DNA of 64,000 nt from Pseudozobellia sp. WGM2 (GTDB taxonomy: Bacteria; Bacteroidota; Bacteroidia; Flavobacteriales; Flavobacteriaceae): NCBI RefSeq assembly GCF_017810075.1, contig NZ_JADNYK010000005.1, positions 62,001 to 126,000 on the forward strand, given 5' to 3'. Position numbers and translations under genes: made by a program. A model generated the notes under the pieces. The model did no database searches. It was not told the DNA's origin and was given only the letters and a program-made list of their open reading frames with translations. Each line of letters begins with the position of its first letter. Within the stretch, counting starts at the first letter, position 1. Shown piece by piece: positions 9,416 through 17,332 of the stretch.

Positions 9416-10102
9416 CTATTGATACTGAAGTAGAATATCAGCGACTTTCCGTAGATTATCTTCTGCGATTTCGGTTTTAGGTGCCAAAGGAAATAGCTGT
9501 TGGCCCGGGCGCTTGATAAAAGCGGCACGCCAACCTGACCATAGGGCCCCGGCAACGTCCCAACCATGTGCAGCTATCATCATACAATCTTCTGGTCGTG
9601 CTTTCATTTTATTGGCGGCCCATACATAAGATTCGTTGAAAGGTTTAAATTTTCCCGCATCTTCAACACTAAGTCTCTTGTCGAAATAGTCGGTGAGACC
9701 GGCAAACTCAAATTGAGCTTTGACCCCATCGTTTGAACCATTGGTGAAAGAAACCAGAGTATACCCTGCATTCTTTAAGGCTTCAAGTGATTCTTTCACC
9801 TCTGGATGAGGTGGTAGAGCTCTTAATGAAGACCTTACAACTTTTCGTGCCTTTTCTTCCGATAGTGAAATATCATTATTGGCAGCCACCATTTGAAGGG
9901 TAGCAGCACCAATATGTGCAAAATGTTCATATTTTCCGCTTGCGGAAGTGACCAAGGAGTACTGGAGCATAGTAGTGAACCAAAGTGCTAATAAGTCCTC
10001 TCTTCCGCCCAAAGACTCTGCAACCTTCTTTTTTAAAGGAGTGAGGTCTAAGAGAGTCTCGTTTACATCAAAAAATAGGATTTTGGGTCTTTGTTTTATC
10101 AT
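9416..10102 (-). CDS. Haloacid dehalogenase type II (HAD superfamily)
   Basis: The 228-residue protein has the HAD motifs in order: ILFFDVNETLLDL with nucleophile Asp12, FTNGSND (motif II Ser/Thr-Asn), the lysine in GKFKPFNESYVWAA (motif III), and MIAAHGWDVAGALWSGW (motif IV). The DVNETL version of motif I and the WDVAGA segment are typical of L-2-haloacid dehalogenases, which hydrolyse 2-halo acids; marine Flavobacteria often carry them, but the substrate is inferred from family only. It is separated from the AhpD-like gene by a terminator, so it is an independent unit. Confidence 0.82.
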   Translation of the reverse strand: MIKQRPKILFFDVNETLLDLTPLKKKVAESLGGREDLLALWFTTMLQYSLVTSASGKYEHFAHIGAATLQMVAANNDISLSEEKARKVVRSSLRALPPHPEVKESLEALKNAGYTLVSFTNGSNDGVKAQFEFAGLTDYFDKRLSVEDAGKFKPFNESYVWAANKMKARPEDCMMIAAHGWDVAGALWSGWRAAFIKRPGQQLFPLAPKTEIAEDNLRKVADILLQYQ

Positions 10103-10219
10103 AGTTTGAGGCTTTAGGGATTAAGTTGTGACTTGTTCGTATAAGATAAGGGTAATGCCTGCAATGGGCAATGGGATGTTATGATGGAGCAAACATTTAA
10201 TTTTTAAGGCTTAAATTAA

Positions 10220-10248
10220 AAAAGCGTCGATGAACAACCGACGCTTTT
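10220..10248 (-). terminator. Bidirectional terminator hairpin below the AhpD-like gene
   Basis: A perfect 10-bp stem, AAAAGCGTCG (10220-10229) with CGACGCTTTT (10239-10248), has a 9-base loop and a T tract on the minus strand. It lies 21 bases past the stop of the AhpD-like gene and should end its transcript before the HAD gene. Confidence 0.85.
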
Positions 10249-10268
10249 CAAAACCCAAATTAAGATTA

Positions 10269-10835
10269 TTAATTTTTGCTCCATTCAAATTTTTGGAATG
10301 GTTTGTCTACAGGGGTTTCTGCAATGTGATTGGTATAATTACTGATGACCTTTTGTGAAAGCCCAAGTATAATTTCTAACAATTGCCTTTGGGTGAAGCC
10401 TGCATTGTAAAATGTATTGATTTGTTCTTTACCAATGTTACCTCGATTACGAACAATTTCTAAAGTGGTTTCGTGCAACACCTGCAATTTTTCGGTAGGT
10501 AAAGTGGTGCCGTTACGAAGTGCTTCAGTAATTTCGTCGTCTACCTTCATCGATTTGGCAATCGCAGTATGCGCGGGTACGCAATAGTGGCATTCATGCT
10601 CAACGTTGATGGTTTGCCAAACAACGGTCAGTTCATCATTGTTGAACGAAGAGTTTACGAACAGTTCATGAATCGATTGGTAGGCTTTCAATAGACCCGG
10701 GGCTTCTGCCAATGCACCATGTAAGTTGGGTATATACCCGTAGGCTTTTTGAGAATTCTCTAATAGAGCCTTACTCTCTTCAGGAGCAGTTTCAATAGTA
10801 TGTATTTTTAAGGTTTCACTTGTTTGTGTACTCAT
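10269..10835 (-). CDS. Carboxymuconolactone decarboxylase/AhpD-like protein
   Basis: This 188-residue protein belongs to the CMD/AhpD superfamily. The redox signature is ECHYCVPAHTA near residue 80 (CxxC followed by a His), as in AhpD-type peroxidase partners rather than true muconolactone decarboxylases, which lack the cysteines. It is likely a cytoplasmic thiol-dependent peroxidase or alkylhydroperoxidase-like protein; the electron donor is unknown. A TetR regulator is encoded just upstream on the same strand and a perfect operator palindrome (10862-10879) sits 27 bases before its start, so it is very probably a TetR target. Confidence 0.85.
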   Translation of the reverse strand: MSTQTSETLKIHTIETAPEESKALLENSQKAYGYIPNLHGALAEAPGLLKAYQSIHELFVNSSFNNDELTVVWQTINVEHECHYCVPAHTAIAKSMKVDDEITEALRNGTTLPTEKLQVLHETTLEIVRNRGNIGKEQINTFYNAGFTQRQLLEIILGLSQKVISNYTNHIAETPVDKPFQKFEWSKN

Positions 10836-10861
10836 AATTCTAATATATTTAAATTAATAAT

Positions 10862-10879
10862 ACTAAACGTTCGTTTAGT
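10862..10879. promoter_or_regulatory. Perfect palindromic TetR operator upstream of the AhpD-like gene
   Basis: ACTAAACG-TT-CGTTTAGT has perfect 8-bp arms around a 2-base spacer. It lies between the stop of the TetR gene and the start of its downstream neighbour. A near copy lies in front of the TetR gene at 11485-11502. Confidence 0.8.
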
Positions 10880-10897
10880 TTAAATTCAAAAAAAATG

Positions 10898-11461
10898 TCA
10901 TATTCTTTTGAATGTGTTTTCGATGTAGTTCTCTAACTGTGTCGGATTAAATATTCGTGTAGCCGATGAAAGTCCGAACATAGAAATAATCAAATAATCG
11001 GCGCTTTGTTCAAGTTCGAGTTCAGTTAAGTTGCTATCTCTTTTTAAACTATCTAGAAAAACCTGTCTGACCTCAGTTGTGTATAAATTTAAGACGTCTT
11101 TAATTTTTTTATCGGCCTCAACGCCAATTTCATTAGCGGTATTGGCTATCAAACATCCCTTACCAAACTGGGTTTCTTTCGAGAAAGCTACAAAGTCGTG
11201 AAAGTATTCCCGTATAGCCTCAATGCCCAGTTCTGATGCCCTTAATTTGAAGAGTAGTGCATTTAATTTATTCTTATAGCAATCAAGACTTTTTAGAAAG
11301 ACACCATTTTTACTGCCAAAACTGGAATAAATAGAAAATTTATTGATACCCATTTCTTTTTCCAGCATTTGCATAGAGGTGGTCTCATAACCATTGCGCC
11401 AAAACAGATTCATTGCTTTGTCGATAACTTCTGTCTCTATATATTGCTTTCTTCTTGCCAT
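10898..11461 (-). CDS. TetR/AcrR family transcriptional regulator
   Basis: The 187-residue protein has a TetR N-terminal HTH (KAMNLFWRNGYETTSMQMLEKEMGINKFSIYSSFGSKNGVF, residues 13-53) and an all-helical ligand domain with GKGCLIANTANEIG, typical of the YxaF/NemR-like branch that often senses electrophiles or oxidants. A Cys (GKGCLI) near residue 100 is a possible sensor residue. Operators at 10862-10879 and 11485-11502 suggest that it represses both itself and the AhpD-like gene. Confidence 0.9.
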   Translation of the reverse strand: MARRKQYIETEVIDKAMNLFWRNGYETTSMQMLEKEMGINKFSIYSSFGSKNGVFLKSLDCYKNKLNALLFKLRASELGIEAIREYFHDFVAFSKETQFGKGCLIANTANEIGVEADKKIKDVLNLYTTEVRQVFLDSLKRDSNLTELELEQSADYLIISMFGLSSATRIFNPTQLENYIENTFKRI

Positions 11462-11484
11462 TTAAAGTAATACTACAGGACAAA

Positions 11485-11502
11485 ACTAAACAATCGGTTA
11501 GA
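11485..11502. promoter_or_regulatory. Imperfect TetR operator upstream of the TetR gene
   Basis: ACTAAAC-AAT-CGGTTAGA aligns with the perfect palindrome at 10862-10879 over the outer positions (ACTAAAC and CG-TTAG shared). It begins 24 bases upstream of the TetR start codon, as expected for autoregulation. Confidence 0.7.
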
Positions 11503-11597
11503 AATAAAAAAATGTTTAACTTTTATTTGAGATTTGACTGCTCTTAACGAATGGATTTAAATAAAAACAACTGACCAAGTCTAGTACAATACTGGTA

Positions 11598-14120
11598 TTA
11601 AAATCGAATTCTAAAACTCAGGTTTGGGGTTAAGCCTAATGAGGTAGTGGAGATGGTTTCTATTTCACTTTGGCCGTTAAGTTGGTAATAGGTATTGATG
11701 GTGTTTTTTCGGTCGGTAAAATTCAGAACCGAAACGCCCGCAGTAGCCTTTAAATTTTCCTTGATTTCAAAATTATAGATGGCCGAGGCGTCTGCACGCA
11801 AGTATTCTGGCAGTCGACTGCTGTTAGGCTCGTTATAATTTATCCGGTTCGGAAAAAATGTAGTGTCTACAGGCTCATCGCTATCCGGTTGGGTAAAAGG
11901 GCGGCCAGTGTGATAATTAAGTCCGAGGCTAAATTTAAAAGCGTTTAACGTATATGTTCCAGCAAAAGTAAGGGTGTGTTTGATATCTAAATTATTCGGA
12001 AATTTCGAAGGAACTACATCAGTAAAATTATAATCATTAATGTTGTAGGTGTAACTTGCCCAAACACTATAGATATCGGTTTTTTGGTTGATGAGAAACT
12101 CCATGCCCTTTACCTCATATTTTCCTATTTCACCATTGAACTGATCTTGATTTTGAAATCCCTGGGTCGAAGTACTAATACCATCAACCTCTTTATAGAA
12201 CGCTTCAGCACCTACAAAAAAGTTTTCAGAATCATAATTGAGACCTAATGAGCCCTGTTTGCTTTTGGTAATGGGGAGCGTGGTTCCGTCAGATACGATC
12301 CATCTTCTTTTTTCTATACCCAAAAAATTTTGCTCCAAATCTAAAATTTGGTTTGTGGCCTGACTTTTAAACTCTCCGAGAGCTTGAACTTTTAATTCTC
12401 TTGTGAGTGCATAATTGATACTTAAGCGTGGTTCAAGAATAAATTCTTCAAAGGTATCGGGATTCTGTAAAAGGTTGAAACGAAGGCCTCCCCTAAGAAA
12501 AAGCTTTTGATTTTCAGTTTCATAATCGATTTCTGAAAATACGGCATGACTTCGAACCACATTTCTCACATTGCTTTGAAAAGGAGGTTGTGAAACGTTG
12601 GTTCTATTTGAAATGCCCGTTTCTGTAAATTGATAGCCATTGAGCCAGTTCAATTGTGTAGTGGGCTTGTAAATCGTTTTCAATTTAACCGAGCTCTCTT
12701 CGACCTCATTATGCTGTAATAACACTTGCTGTGCATTCATACCAATATTTTGAGCTTCGAGATTATAACGCGTGTAGTAGGCATTGATTTCGGACGCAAA
12801 GTTTTCACTCCAGTCACTTTTCAGATTTGTACCGGACGACAGGTTGGTCTGGTCAAGAGTACTTTGGGTCGTTTCTTCGCTATTCATCTCTCGTTCCGAA
12901 TAATCCAATAGATTATTGATGTTTATAAAACTGAACCGCCATTTGTGCTCTTCATTGATGTCATACAATAGTTTGCCTGTGATATCATAGAAAAAAAAAT
13001 TTCCGTCTTGGGCTACTTCATTTTCATTAAATACTCTGGTAAAGAAATTTTTATATGTCGGGGTGTTCACCAAATCGGTAATCGATCGTCTCGCTGAAAA
13101 TTGTACGGCAACGTTTTCCTTTAATGGAATATGCGCATAGGCATCACCACCAATAAGATTAAAACCTGCTCCACCCAAGAATCGGTTCGCTATATCATCT
13201 TTGGTTCGCATATCAATAATGCCGCTTACACCATCACCATATTGACTGCTAGTGCCGTTTTTGATAAGTGTGACGTTATCAGTTAAATAAGGGTTGAATG
13301 CAGAGATGAGTCCGAAAAAGTGACCGGATTGATACATTTTTATGCCTTCCCAAAGAATTAGGTTTTGATCGTTACTGCCCCCCCTGATATTTATATCAGA
13401 AACCGTTTCGTCAATACTTTTTATGCCGGGCAATGCCTGTACGGTCTGAAGAACGTCTGGCTCGATAAGACCAGGAAGAATACCAAATTCTTCATTGTTC
13501 ATTTCAATGCTTCCATCAGTTTGTTTAATAAGCCCTTTGGTCAAAAATTCATAAACCACGACTTCTTCGAGCTGTTGATAATATTGCGCTAATAATAGTA
13601 TTTTACATGGCTGTTGACCCGTTAGCTCTGAGGCGGCTATAATCAGGTTTTTAAAACCAACAAATGTAATCCGTAGAACAGCATCTTTAGGAACGCTCTT
13701 TAGGGAAAAATATCCGTTTTCATCCGTAACGGTTCCTAACCCACTACTCAGTACTTCGACGGTAGCGCCATTGACTGTATTTTGCTTAAAGTTATCCAAT
13801 ACAGTAGCGCAAATATCTAAAGTTTTGTTCAAGCTAATTGCATAGTAACGCTTGCTTAATTTTTCGAAGTGCAGCTGAGTTTTGGCTTCGATTTTTTCAA
13901 TAACGGCTTCTAAGTTTTTGGTGGCTTGAACATTTACTCTTATTCCACGAATGTACTCATCGACATAGGAGAATTTAACACTGTGAATCGTTTCGAGTTG
14001 CTGAAGTAAAACAGTTAGTTCTGTATTAGAGGTGCTTTCTTGTGCTTGGGTTTTTAAAGAGAAAATGAAGCAGACAATACTAAGGCAAACAAGAATTTTG
14101 TTCAGGATTTTATTCGCCAT
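11598..14120 (-). CDS. TonB-dependent outer-membrane receptor with STN signalling domain
   Basis: The 840-residue protein has a signal peptide ending near residue 26, a secretin/TonB short N-terminal (STN) domain at about 30-95, a carboxypeptidase-like regulatory domain (VLDNFKQNTVNGATVEV to about 185), a plug domain (QTVQALPGIKSIDETVSDINIRG) and a beta-barrel that ends in RIRF with the usual terminal aromatic residue. The STN domain lets a loaded receptor signal to FecR. It is the third gene of a sigma/FecR/receptor unit and overlaps FecR by 11 bases. There is no SusD partner, so this is not a classic starch-utilisation pair; the ligand is unknown. Confidence 0.92.
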   Translation of the reverse strand: MANKILNKILVCLSIVCFIFSLKTQAQESTSNTELTVLLQQLETIHSVKFSYVDEYIRGIRVNVQATKNLEAVIEKIEAKTQLHFEKLSKRYYAISLNKTLDICATVLDNFKQNTVNGATVEVLSSGLGTVTDENGYFSLKSVPKDAVLRITFVGFKNLIIAASELTGQQPCKILLLAQYYQQLEEVVVYEFLTKGLIKQTDGSIEMNNEEFGILPGLIEPDVLQTVQALPGIKSIDETVSDINIRGGSNDQNLILWEGIKMYQSGHFFGLISAFNPYLTDNVTLIKNGTSSQYGDGVSGIIDMRTKDDIANRFLGGAGFNLIGGDAYAHIPLKENVAVQFSARRSITDLVNTPTYKNFFTRVFNENEVAQDGNFFFYDITGKLLYDINEEHKWRFSFININNLLDYSEREMNSEETTQSTLDQTNLSSGTNLKSDWSENFASEINAYYTRYNLEAQNIGMNAQQVLLQHNEVEESSVKLKTIYKPTTQLNWLNGYQFTETGISNRTNVSQPPFQSNVRNVVRSHAVFSEIDYETENQKLFLRGGLRFNLLQNPDTFEEFILEPRLSINYALTRELKVQALGEFKSQATNQILDLEQNFLGIEKRRWIVSDGTTLPITKSKQGSLGLNYDSENFFVGAEAFYKEVDGISTSTQGFQNQDQFNGEIGKYEVKGMEFLINQKTDIYSVWASYTYNINDYNFTDVVPSKFPNNLDIKHTLTFAGTYTLNAFKFSLGLNYHTGRPFTQPDSDEPVDTTFFPNRINYNEPNSSRLPEYLRADASAIYNFEIKENLKATAGVSVLNFTDRKNTINTYYQLNGQSEIETISTTSLGLTPNLSFRIRF

Positions 14121-15012
14121 AGAAGAGCACTTTGGTGCCCTCTAATTTAAACTTTATTTGTGAAGGCGTACTAATGCTCTTTAACGCAAGTTCTCTATCT
14201 GTATTGCTAAAGGTGCCGGTGAACAATTGATCGATATCGATATTTTTAGTTTCAACCTGAATATCGTGTTGTCTCTCAAACTCCTCTAAAACATATTTAA
14301 GCGGTACACTCTTGAAAGAACTTTCTTTGTTAAGCCAAGAGGGAGATAAGCTACTTTGTTCTTGTGTAGCAATAATTCGACCGTCGATTACCCTAAAAGA
14401 ATTACCTGCAGGTAATTTGGTCATTTTTTTATTGTAGGTTACGCTCACCAAACCTTCGAAACAGACAATCTCAAAAAGACCTTCTCGTTGCGTTACATTA
14501 AATTGAGTACCTAAAACGGCCACTGTGCCAGCATCGGTTTCAACCGTAAACTGTTTGCCTTTTGCGACTTTAAAGAAAGCCTCGCCATTTAACTTTACAT
14601 TTCTACTATCTTTCCAATTGCGCTCGCTGAACGTAATTTGCGAATCGGCATTAAGAACTACCTCAGAGTTGTCCGGTAGTAAGATCTCTCTACTTTCGGC
14701 GTAGTCGGTTACATATTTTTCGTCAAGGGTATTTAGATAAAAATAGGCTCCGAACATAATAATTGCAGCTGCAGCTGCGACTCTTATGAACTTTTTGAAA
14801 GGATGTAGCTGAACTACTTTACTATCGTTCAAAGTTTGTCGATTCTTAATTGCGGTCAAAGCCTTATCAGCATCAAATTCTGGTGATTCTAACGCTTTAG
14901 AAGCTTCAAGAATTTGTGCATAGGTGGCATACTCATCAGAATTTTTAAATTCTGCGAGTTCTGTCTCCGTGAGTTCGCCATTCAACCATTTTGCTAAATA
15001 ATTCTCTTGCAT
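14110..15012 (-). CDS. FecR family anti-sigma factor
   Basis: The 300-residue protein has a cytoplasmic N-terminal anti-sigma region (AKWLNGELTETELAEFK), one membrane helix at about 75-93 (FIRVAAAAAIIMFGAYFYL), a periplasmic FecR domain (SREILLPDNSEVVLNADSQI, GEAFFKVAKGKQFTVET, VLGTQFNV) and a C-terminal DUF4974 domain (SFKSVPLKYVLEEFERQ). It passes the receptor STN signal to the ECF sigma factor. It is 52 bases downstream of the sigma gene and overlaps the receptor gene. Confidence 0.93.
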   Translation of the reverse strand: MQENYLAKWLNGELTETELAEFKNSDEYATYAQILEASKALESPEFDADKALTAIKNRQTLNDSKVVQLHPFKKFIRVAAAAAIIMFGAYFYLNTLDEKYVTDYAESREILLPDNSEVVLNADSQITFSERNWKDSRNVKLNGEAFFKVAKGKQFTVETDAGTVAVLGTQFNVTQREGLFEIVCFEGLVSVTYNKKMTKLPAGNSFRVIDGRIIATQEQSSLSPSWLNKESSFKSVPLKYVLEEFERQHDIQVETKNIDIDQLFTGTFSNTDRELALKSISTPSQIKFKLEGTKVLFYGE

Positions 15013-15064
15013 TTCTCTAGCTTATATGCTCTATAACAATCATCTATAGAAAAACCCTACTATT

Positions 15065-15577
15065 CTAGATTCCATCAATTTTTTCTCGAAGCGATTTAAG
15101 TGCCAAATGCATGCGCTTTTCGATAGCCTTGACACTTAGTCCCTCCATTTCTGCAATTTCTGCATATTTCTTGCCGTCGATACGATTTAATAAAAAAGTG
15201 GTTCGTTGATTATCTGGCAAACTGTTCAAGGCCCTGTCCAATTTTTCTTTGAATTCGCTTTCCTCCATTAAAAATTCAGGAGATTCATTTGTCGCCTTCA
15301 AACTACGGTCGGCATATTTCAAACGTATTTTTTCGGCTTTTATCACATTGAGGTACAAATTATTGGCGACGGTATAAACATAAGACTTTGCTTTTACCGG
15401 TGAAACCTTGCCACAATTCTCCCATAATTTCATAAATGCCTCTTGAACAGCGTCGTAGGCCTTTTCTTCATTGCCGAATTTGTAATAAATATAATTAAAA
15501 ACCGTTTTAGAGTTAGCTTTGAAGATGGCTCCGAAGACCTGCTCTTCGCAAACATTGTCTTTATTTTCGGTTTTCAA
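15065..15577 (-). CDS. ECF-type RNA polymerase sigma factor
   Basis: This 170-residue protein has sigma-70 region 2 (NYIYYKFGNEEKAYDAVQEAFMKLW, residues 29-53) and region 4 (LNSLPDNQRTTFLLNRIDG, then YAEIAEMEGLSVKAIEKR). It is of the FecI-like Bacteroidota type, controlled by the downstream FecR. The start codon appears to be TTG at 15577: no ATG or GTG lies at a suitable place in frame. A TAnnTTTG box on the minus strand lies 16 bases upstream. Confidence 0.92.
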   Translation of the reverse strand: MKTENKDNVCEEQVFGAIFKANSKTVFNYIYYKFGNEEKAYDAVQEAFMKLWENCGKVSPVKAKSYVYTVANNLYLNVIKAEKIRLKYADRSLKATNESPEFLMEESEFKEKLDRALNSLPDNQRTTFLLNRIDGKKYAEIAEMEGLSVKAIEKRMHLALKSLREKIDGI

Positions 15578-15593
15578 TGAGGTAGGTTTTGTT

Positions 15594-15601
15594 CAAAGAT
15601 A
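15594..15601 (-). promoter_or_regulatory. -7 promoter box for the sigma/FecR/receptor operon
   Basis: On the minus strand this reads TATCTTTG, a match to TAnnTTTG, 16 bases before the TTG start of the ECF sigma gene. It points away from the lipoprotein promoter at 15653. Confidence 0.5.
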
Positions 15602-15652
15602 TTTTAAAAATCTGAAATTGACCAAGTAGGGTATTTTAAAAGATTGTTGTTT

Positions 15653-15660
15653 TACTTTTG
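15653..15660 (+). promoter_or_regulatory. -7 promoter box for the divergent lipoprotein
   Basis: TACTTTTG lies 24 bases before the ATG at 15685. With the box at 15594-15601 it forms a back-to-back promoter pair in a 107-base gap. Confidence 0.5.
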
Positions 15661-15684
15661 AAGTGACAAAATTTCCAAATCGTT

Positions 15685-17070
15685 ATGAAATATTATTTTA
15701 GACTTTCGCTGTATGCCTTCCTACTGGGTGCTGCGATGACTTTAATTTCCTGCCAAGATGAAGAGCCCTTCGTCGAAGATATTGATCAGGAACAGACCTT
15801 GGCCGCAAATGCCAATGAAATGGAGTTGATGAAAAGAATAGTCGATAATGACGGTTCTTACGACAACATAGTTGACGGTGCAAGTTGTTTTGATATTCAA
15901 TTTCCATATACCGTGGTAATCAATCAGTCAGAGATTATGGTAGAAGCAATGGCCGATCTCGAGCTTATTGAAGAAGCTCTAGATGAATTAGATGAGGTAG
16001 ATTATGATATGGGTTTGATTTTCCCAGTTACCATTACGTTATCAGATTATACTGAAGTTACAGTTGCGAATTCCGAAGATTTTCAAAGCATTGCAGAGAA
16101 ATGTGTGGAAGGGGGCGATGATGATGATATCGAATGTATCGATGTAGTATACCCATTGACTATTTTCACCTACAACCCTAATTTTCAGTTGACCAATACG
16201 GTAGAAGTAGAAAATGATTTTCAATTTAGAAGGTTTTTTGCAGGCTTGAATGAAAGTGATTTGATGAGTTTTGATTTTCCTATATCATTTCTGCATGCCG
16301 ATAGCACAAACATTACGGTCAATAGTAATAGTGAGTTGGCCGATGCCATTGAGAATGCTAAAATGGTCTGTGATGAAGACGACGATGATGATTATAACGA
16401 TGACGATTTTACTGAAGAGAGTCTGAATAGCGCTTTGGTCAAATGCCCTTGGGAAATCAGAAGATTAGAGAAATCAACAGTAGATAATAGCGAGCAATAC
16501 GTTAATTACTTTTTGACTTTTAGTGAAGAAGGAAGGGTGGTTGCAAGTAATGAGTTGGGGTATTCAATGGAAGGTGAATGGAGTACCAGCGTTTCTGACT
16601 ATAGAGTCGTTCTCGAAGTAGAGTTCGATAGTTCTAGTGACTTTAACGGTGATTGGTGGGTATATGAAATTGCCGACGAAAAGATAAAACTGTTTACTGA
16701 TGACGAAAACAAAATTGTTTTAGAAAAGGCCTGCGATTATAAGCCTAACGAATGTTCAGAGTCATATGTCAAGGAGAATCTAAAAGAATGTAGTTGGGAG
16801 ATTTTAAACGAGGATGGAACTTTCTTCGAAGAATTGATCATTGAATTTTCAAGTGAAATGCATATCTACGTTAGAAACCCTAATGGAACTGTAGTTGACG
16901 AAGGAAGTTGGTCAATCTCAGGTAACGTGATTACGTTATCAGATCTGAAAAAAACACTCGCTAATTATATCGGCGAATGGGAAGTTATCACATGCGGTGA
17001 AGGTCGGTTTAATCTCAAAAGAAGTGATGAAATCATAGTATTGGTCATGCAATGCGAAGAAACAAGTTAA
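15685..17070 (+). CDS. Acidic lipoprotein with two tandem duplications
   Basis: I do not recognise a named family. The 461-residue protein has a lipoprotein signal (LISC, Cys23). Two pairs of internal repeats can be seen. Repeats A1 (about 68-140) and A2 (about 151-229) share a C-x-D-[IV]-x-[YF]-P-hydrophobic start, an acidic helix, a D/G-x-x-FP-[IV] strand and a final Cys. Repeats B1 (about 243-350) and B2 (about 358-457) share the pattern ESLNSALVKCPWEI / ESYVKENLKECSWEI, an E/D-G-x-W-S strand and a final Cys-acidic turn, like small lipocalin-type domains. Asp/Glu runs separate the pairs and could bind calcium. It is divergent from the ECF sigma operon and may be its target or ligand partner. 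Confidence 0.75.
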   Translation: MKYYFRLSLYAFLLGAAMTLISCQDEEPFVEDIDQEQTLAANANEMELMKRIVDNDGSYDNIVDGASCFDIQFPYTVVINQSEIMVEAMADLELIEEALDELDEVDYDMGLIFPVTITLSDYTEVTVANSEDFQSIAEKCVEGGDDDDIECIDVVYPLTIFTYNPNFQLTNTVEVENDFQFRRFFAGLNESDLMSFDFPISFLHADSTNITVNSNSELADAIENAKMVCDEDDDDDYNDDDFTEESLNSALVKCPWEIRRLEKSTVDNSEQYVNYFLTFSEEGRVVASNELGYSMEGEWSTSVSDYRVVLEVEFDSSSDFNGDWWVYEIADEKIKLFTDDENKIVLEKACDYKPNECSESYVKENLKECSWEILNEDGTFFEELIIEFSSEMHIYVRNPNGTVVDEGSWSISGNVITLSDLKKTLANYIGEWEVITCGEGRFNLKRSDEIIVLVMQCEETS

Positions 17071-17120
17071 TAGAAGAATTTTCAGATAGGTTATCTGAAA
17101 TTGTACCCCACAAAGAGAAA

Positions 17121-17147
17121 AGCACCCGTCATAGATGGGTGCTTTTT
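17121..17147 (+). terminator. Rho-independent terminator after the acidic lipoprotein
   Basis: AGCACCC (17121-17127) pairs with GGGTGCT (17137-17143) and is followed by T17143-17147. It lies 50 bases past the lipoprotein stop and ahead of ffh. Confidence 0.88.
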
Positions 17148-17183
17148 GATTTCATATGGTTTTAAGGTTTGGGCTTCTCAGGT

Positions 17184-17210
17184 CAAAGGTGAAGCTATTG
17201 CTAACCTTTG
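17184..17210. other. Stable hairpin upstream of ffh, function unknown
   Basis: CAAAGGT (17184-17190) and ACCTTTG (17204-17210) form a perfect 7-bp stem; AGGT/ACCT just outside extends it past a bulge. There is no T tract, so it is not an ordinary terminator. It does not show the conserved loop of SRP RNA. Confidence 0.4.
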
Positions 17211-17299
17211 CTCACCTATAACTGCACTAGTTTGCCAATAGGGCTTTGAACGATAACTTATTTTTATACGAATACCTCTATCTTTCCCATAGTTATTAT

Positions 17300-17307
17300 T
17301 AAATTTG
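17300..17307 (+). promoter_or_regulatory. -7 promoter box for ffh
   Basis: TAAATTTG matches TAnnTTTG and ends 25 bases before the ffh ATG at 17333. No -33 box is clear. Confidence 0.5.
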
Positions 17308-17332
17308 CCTTTCTTCAAAATGTACTTGAACG

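Noticed and set aside
17184-17210. Possible SRP RNA (ffs) near ffh
   Set aside because: The hairpin lacks the conserved GGAA tetraloop and asymmetric loop of SRP RNA, and is too short.
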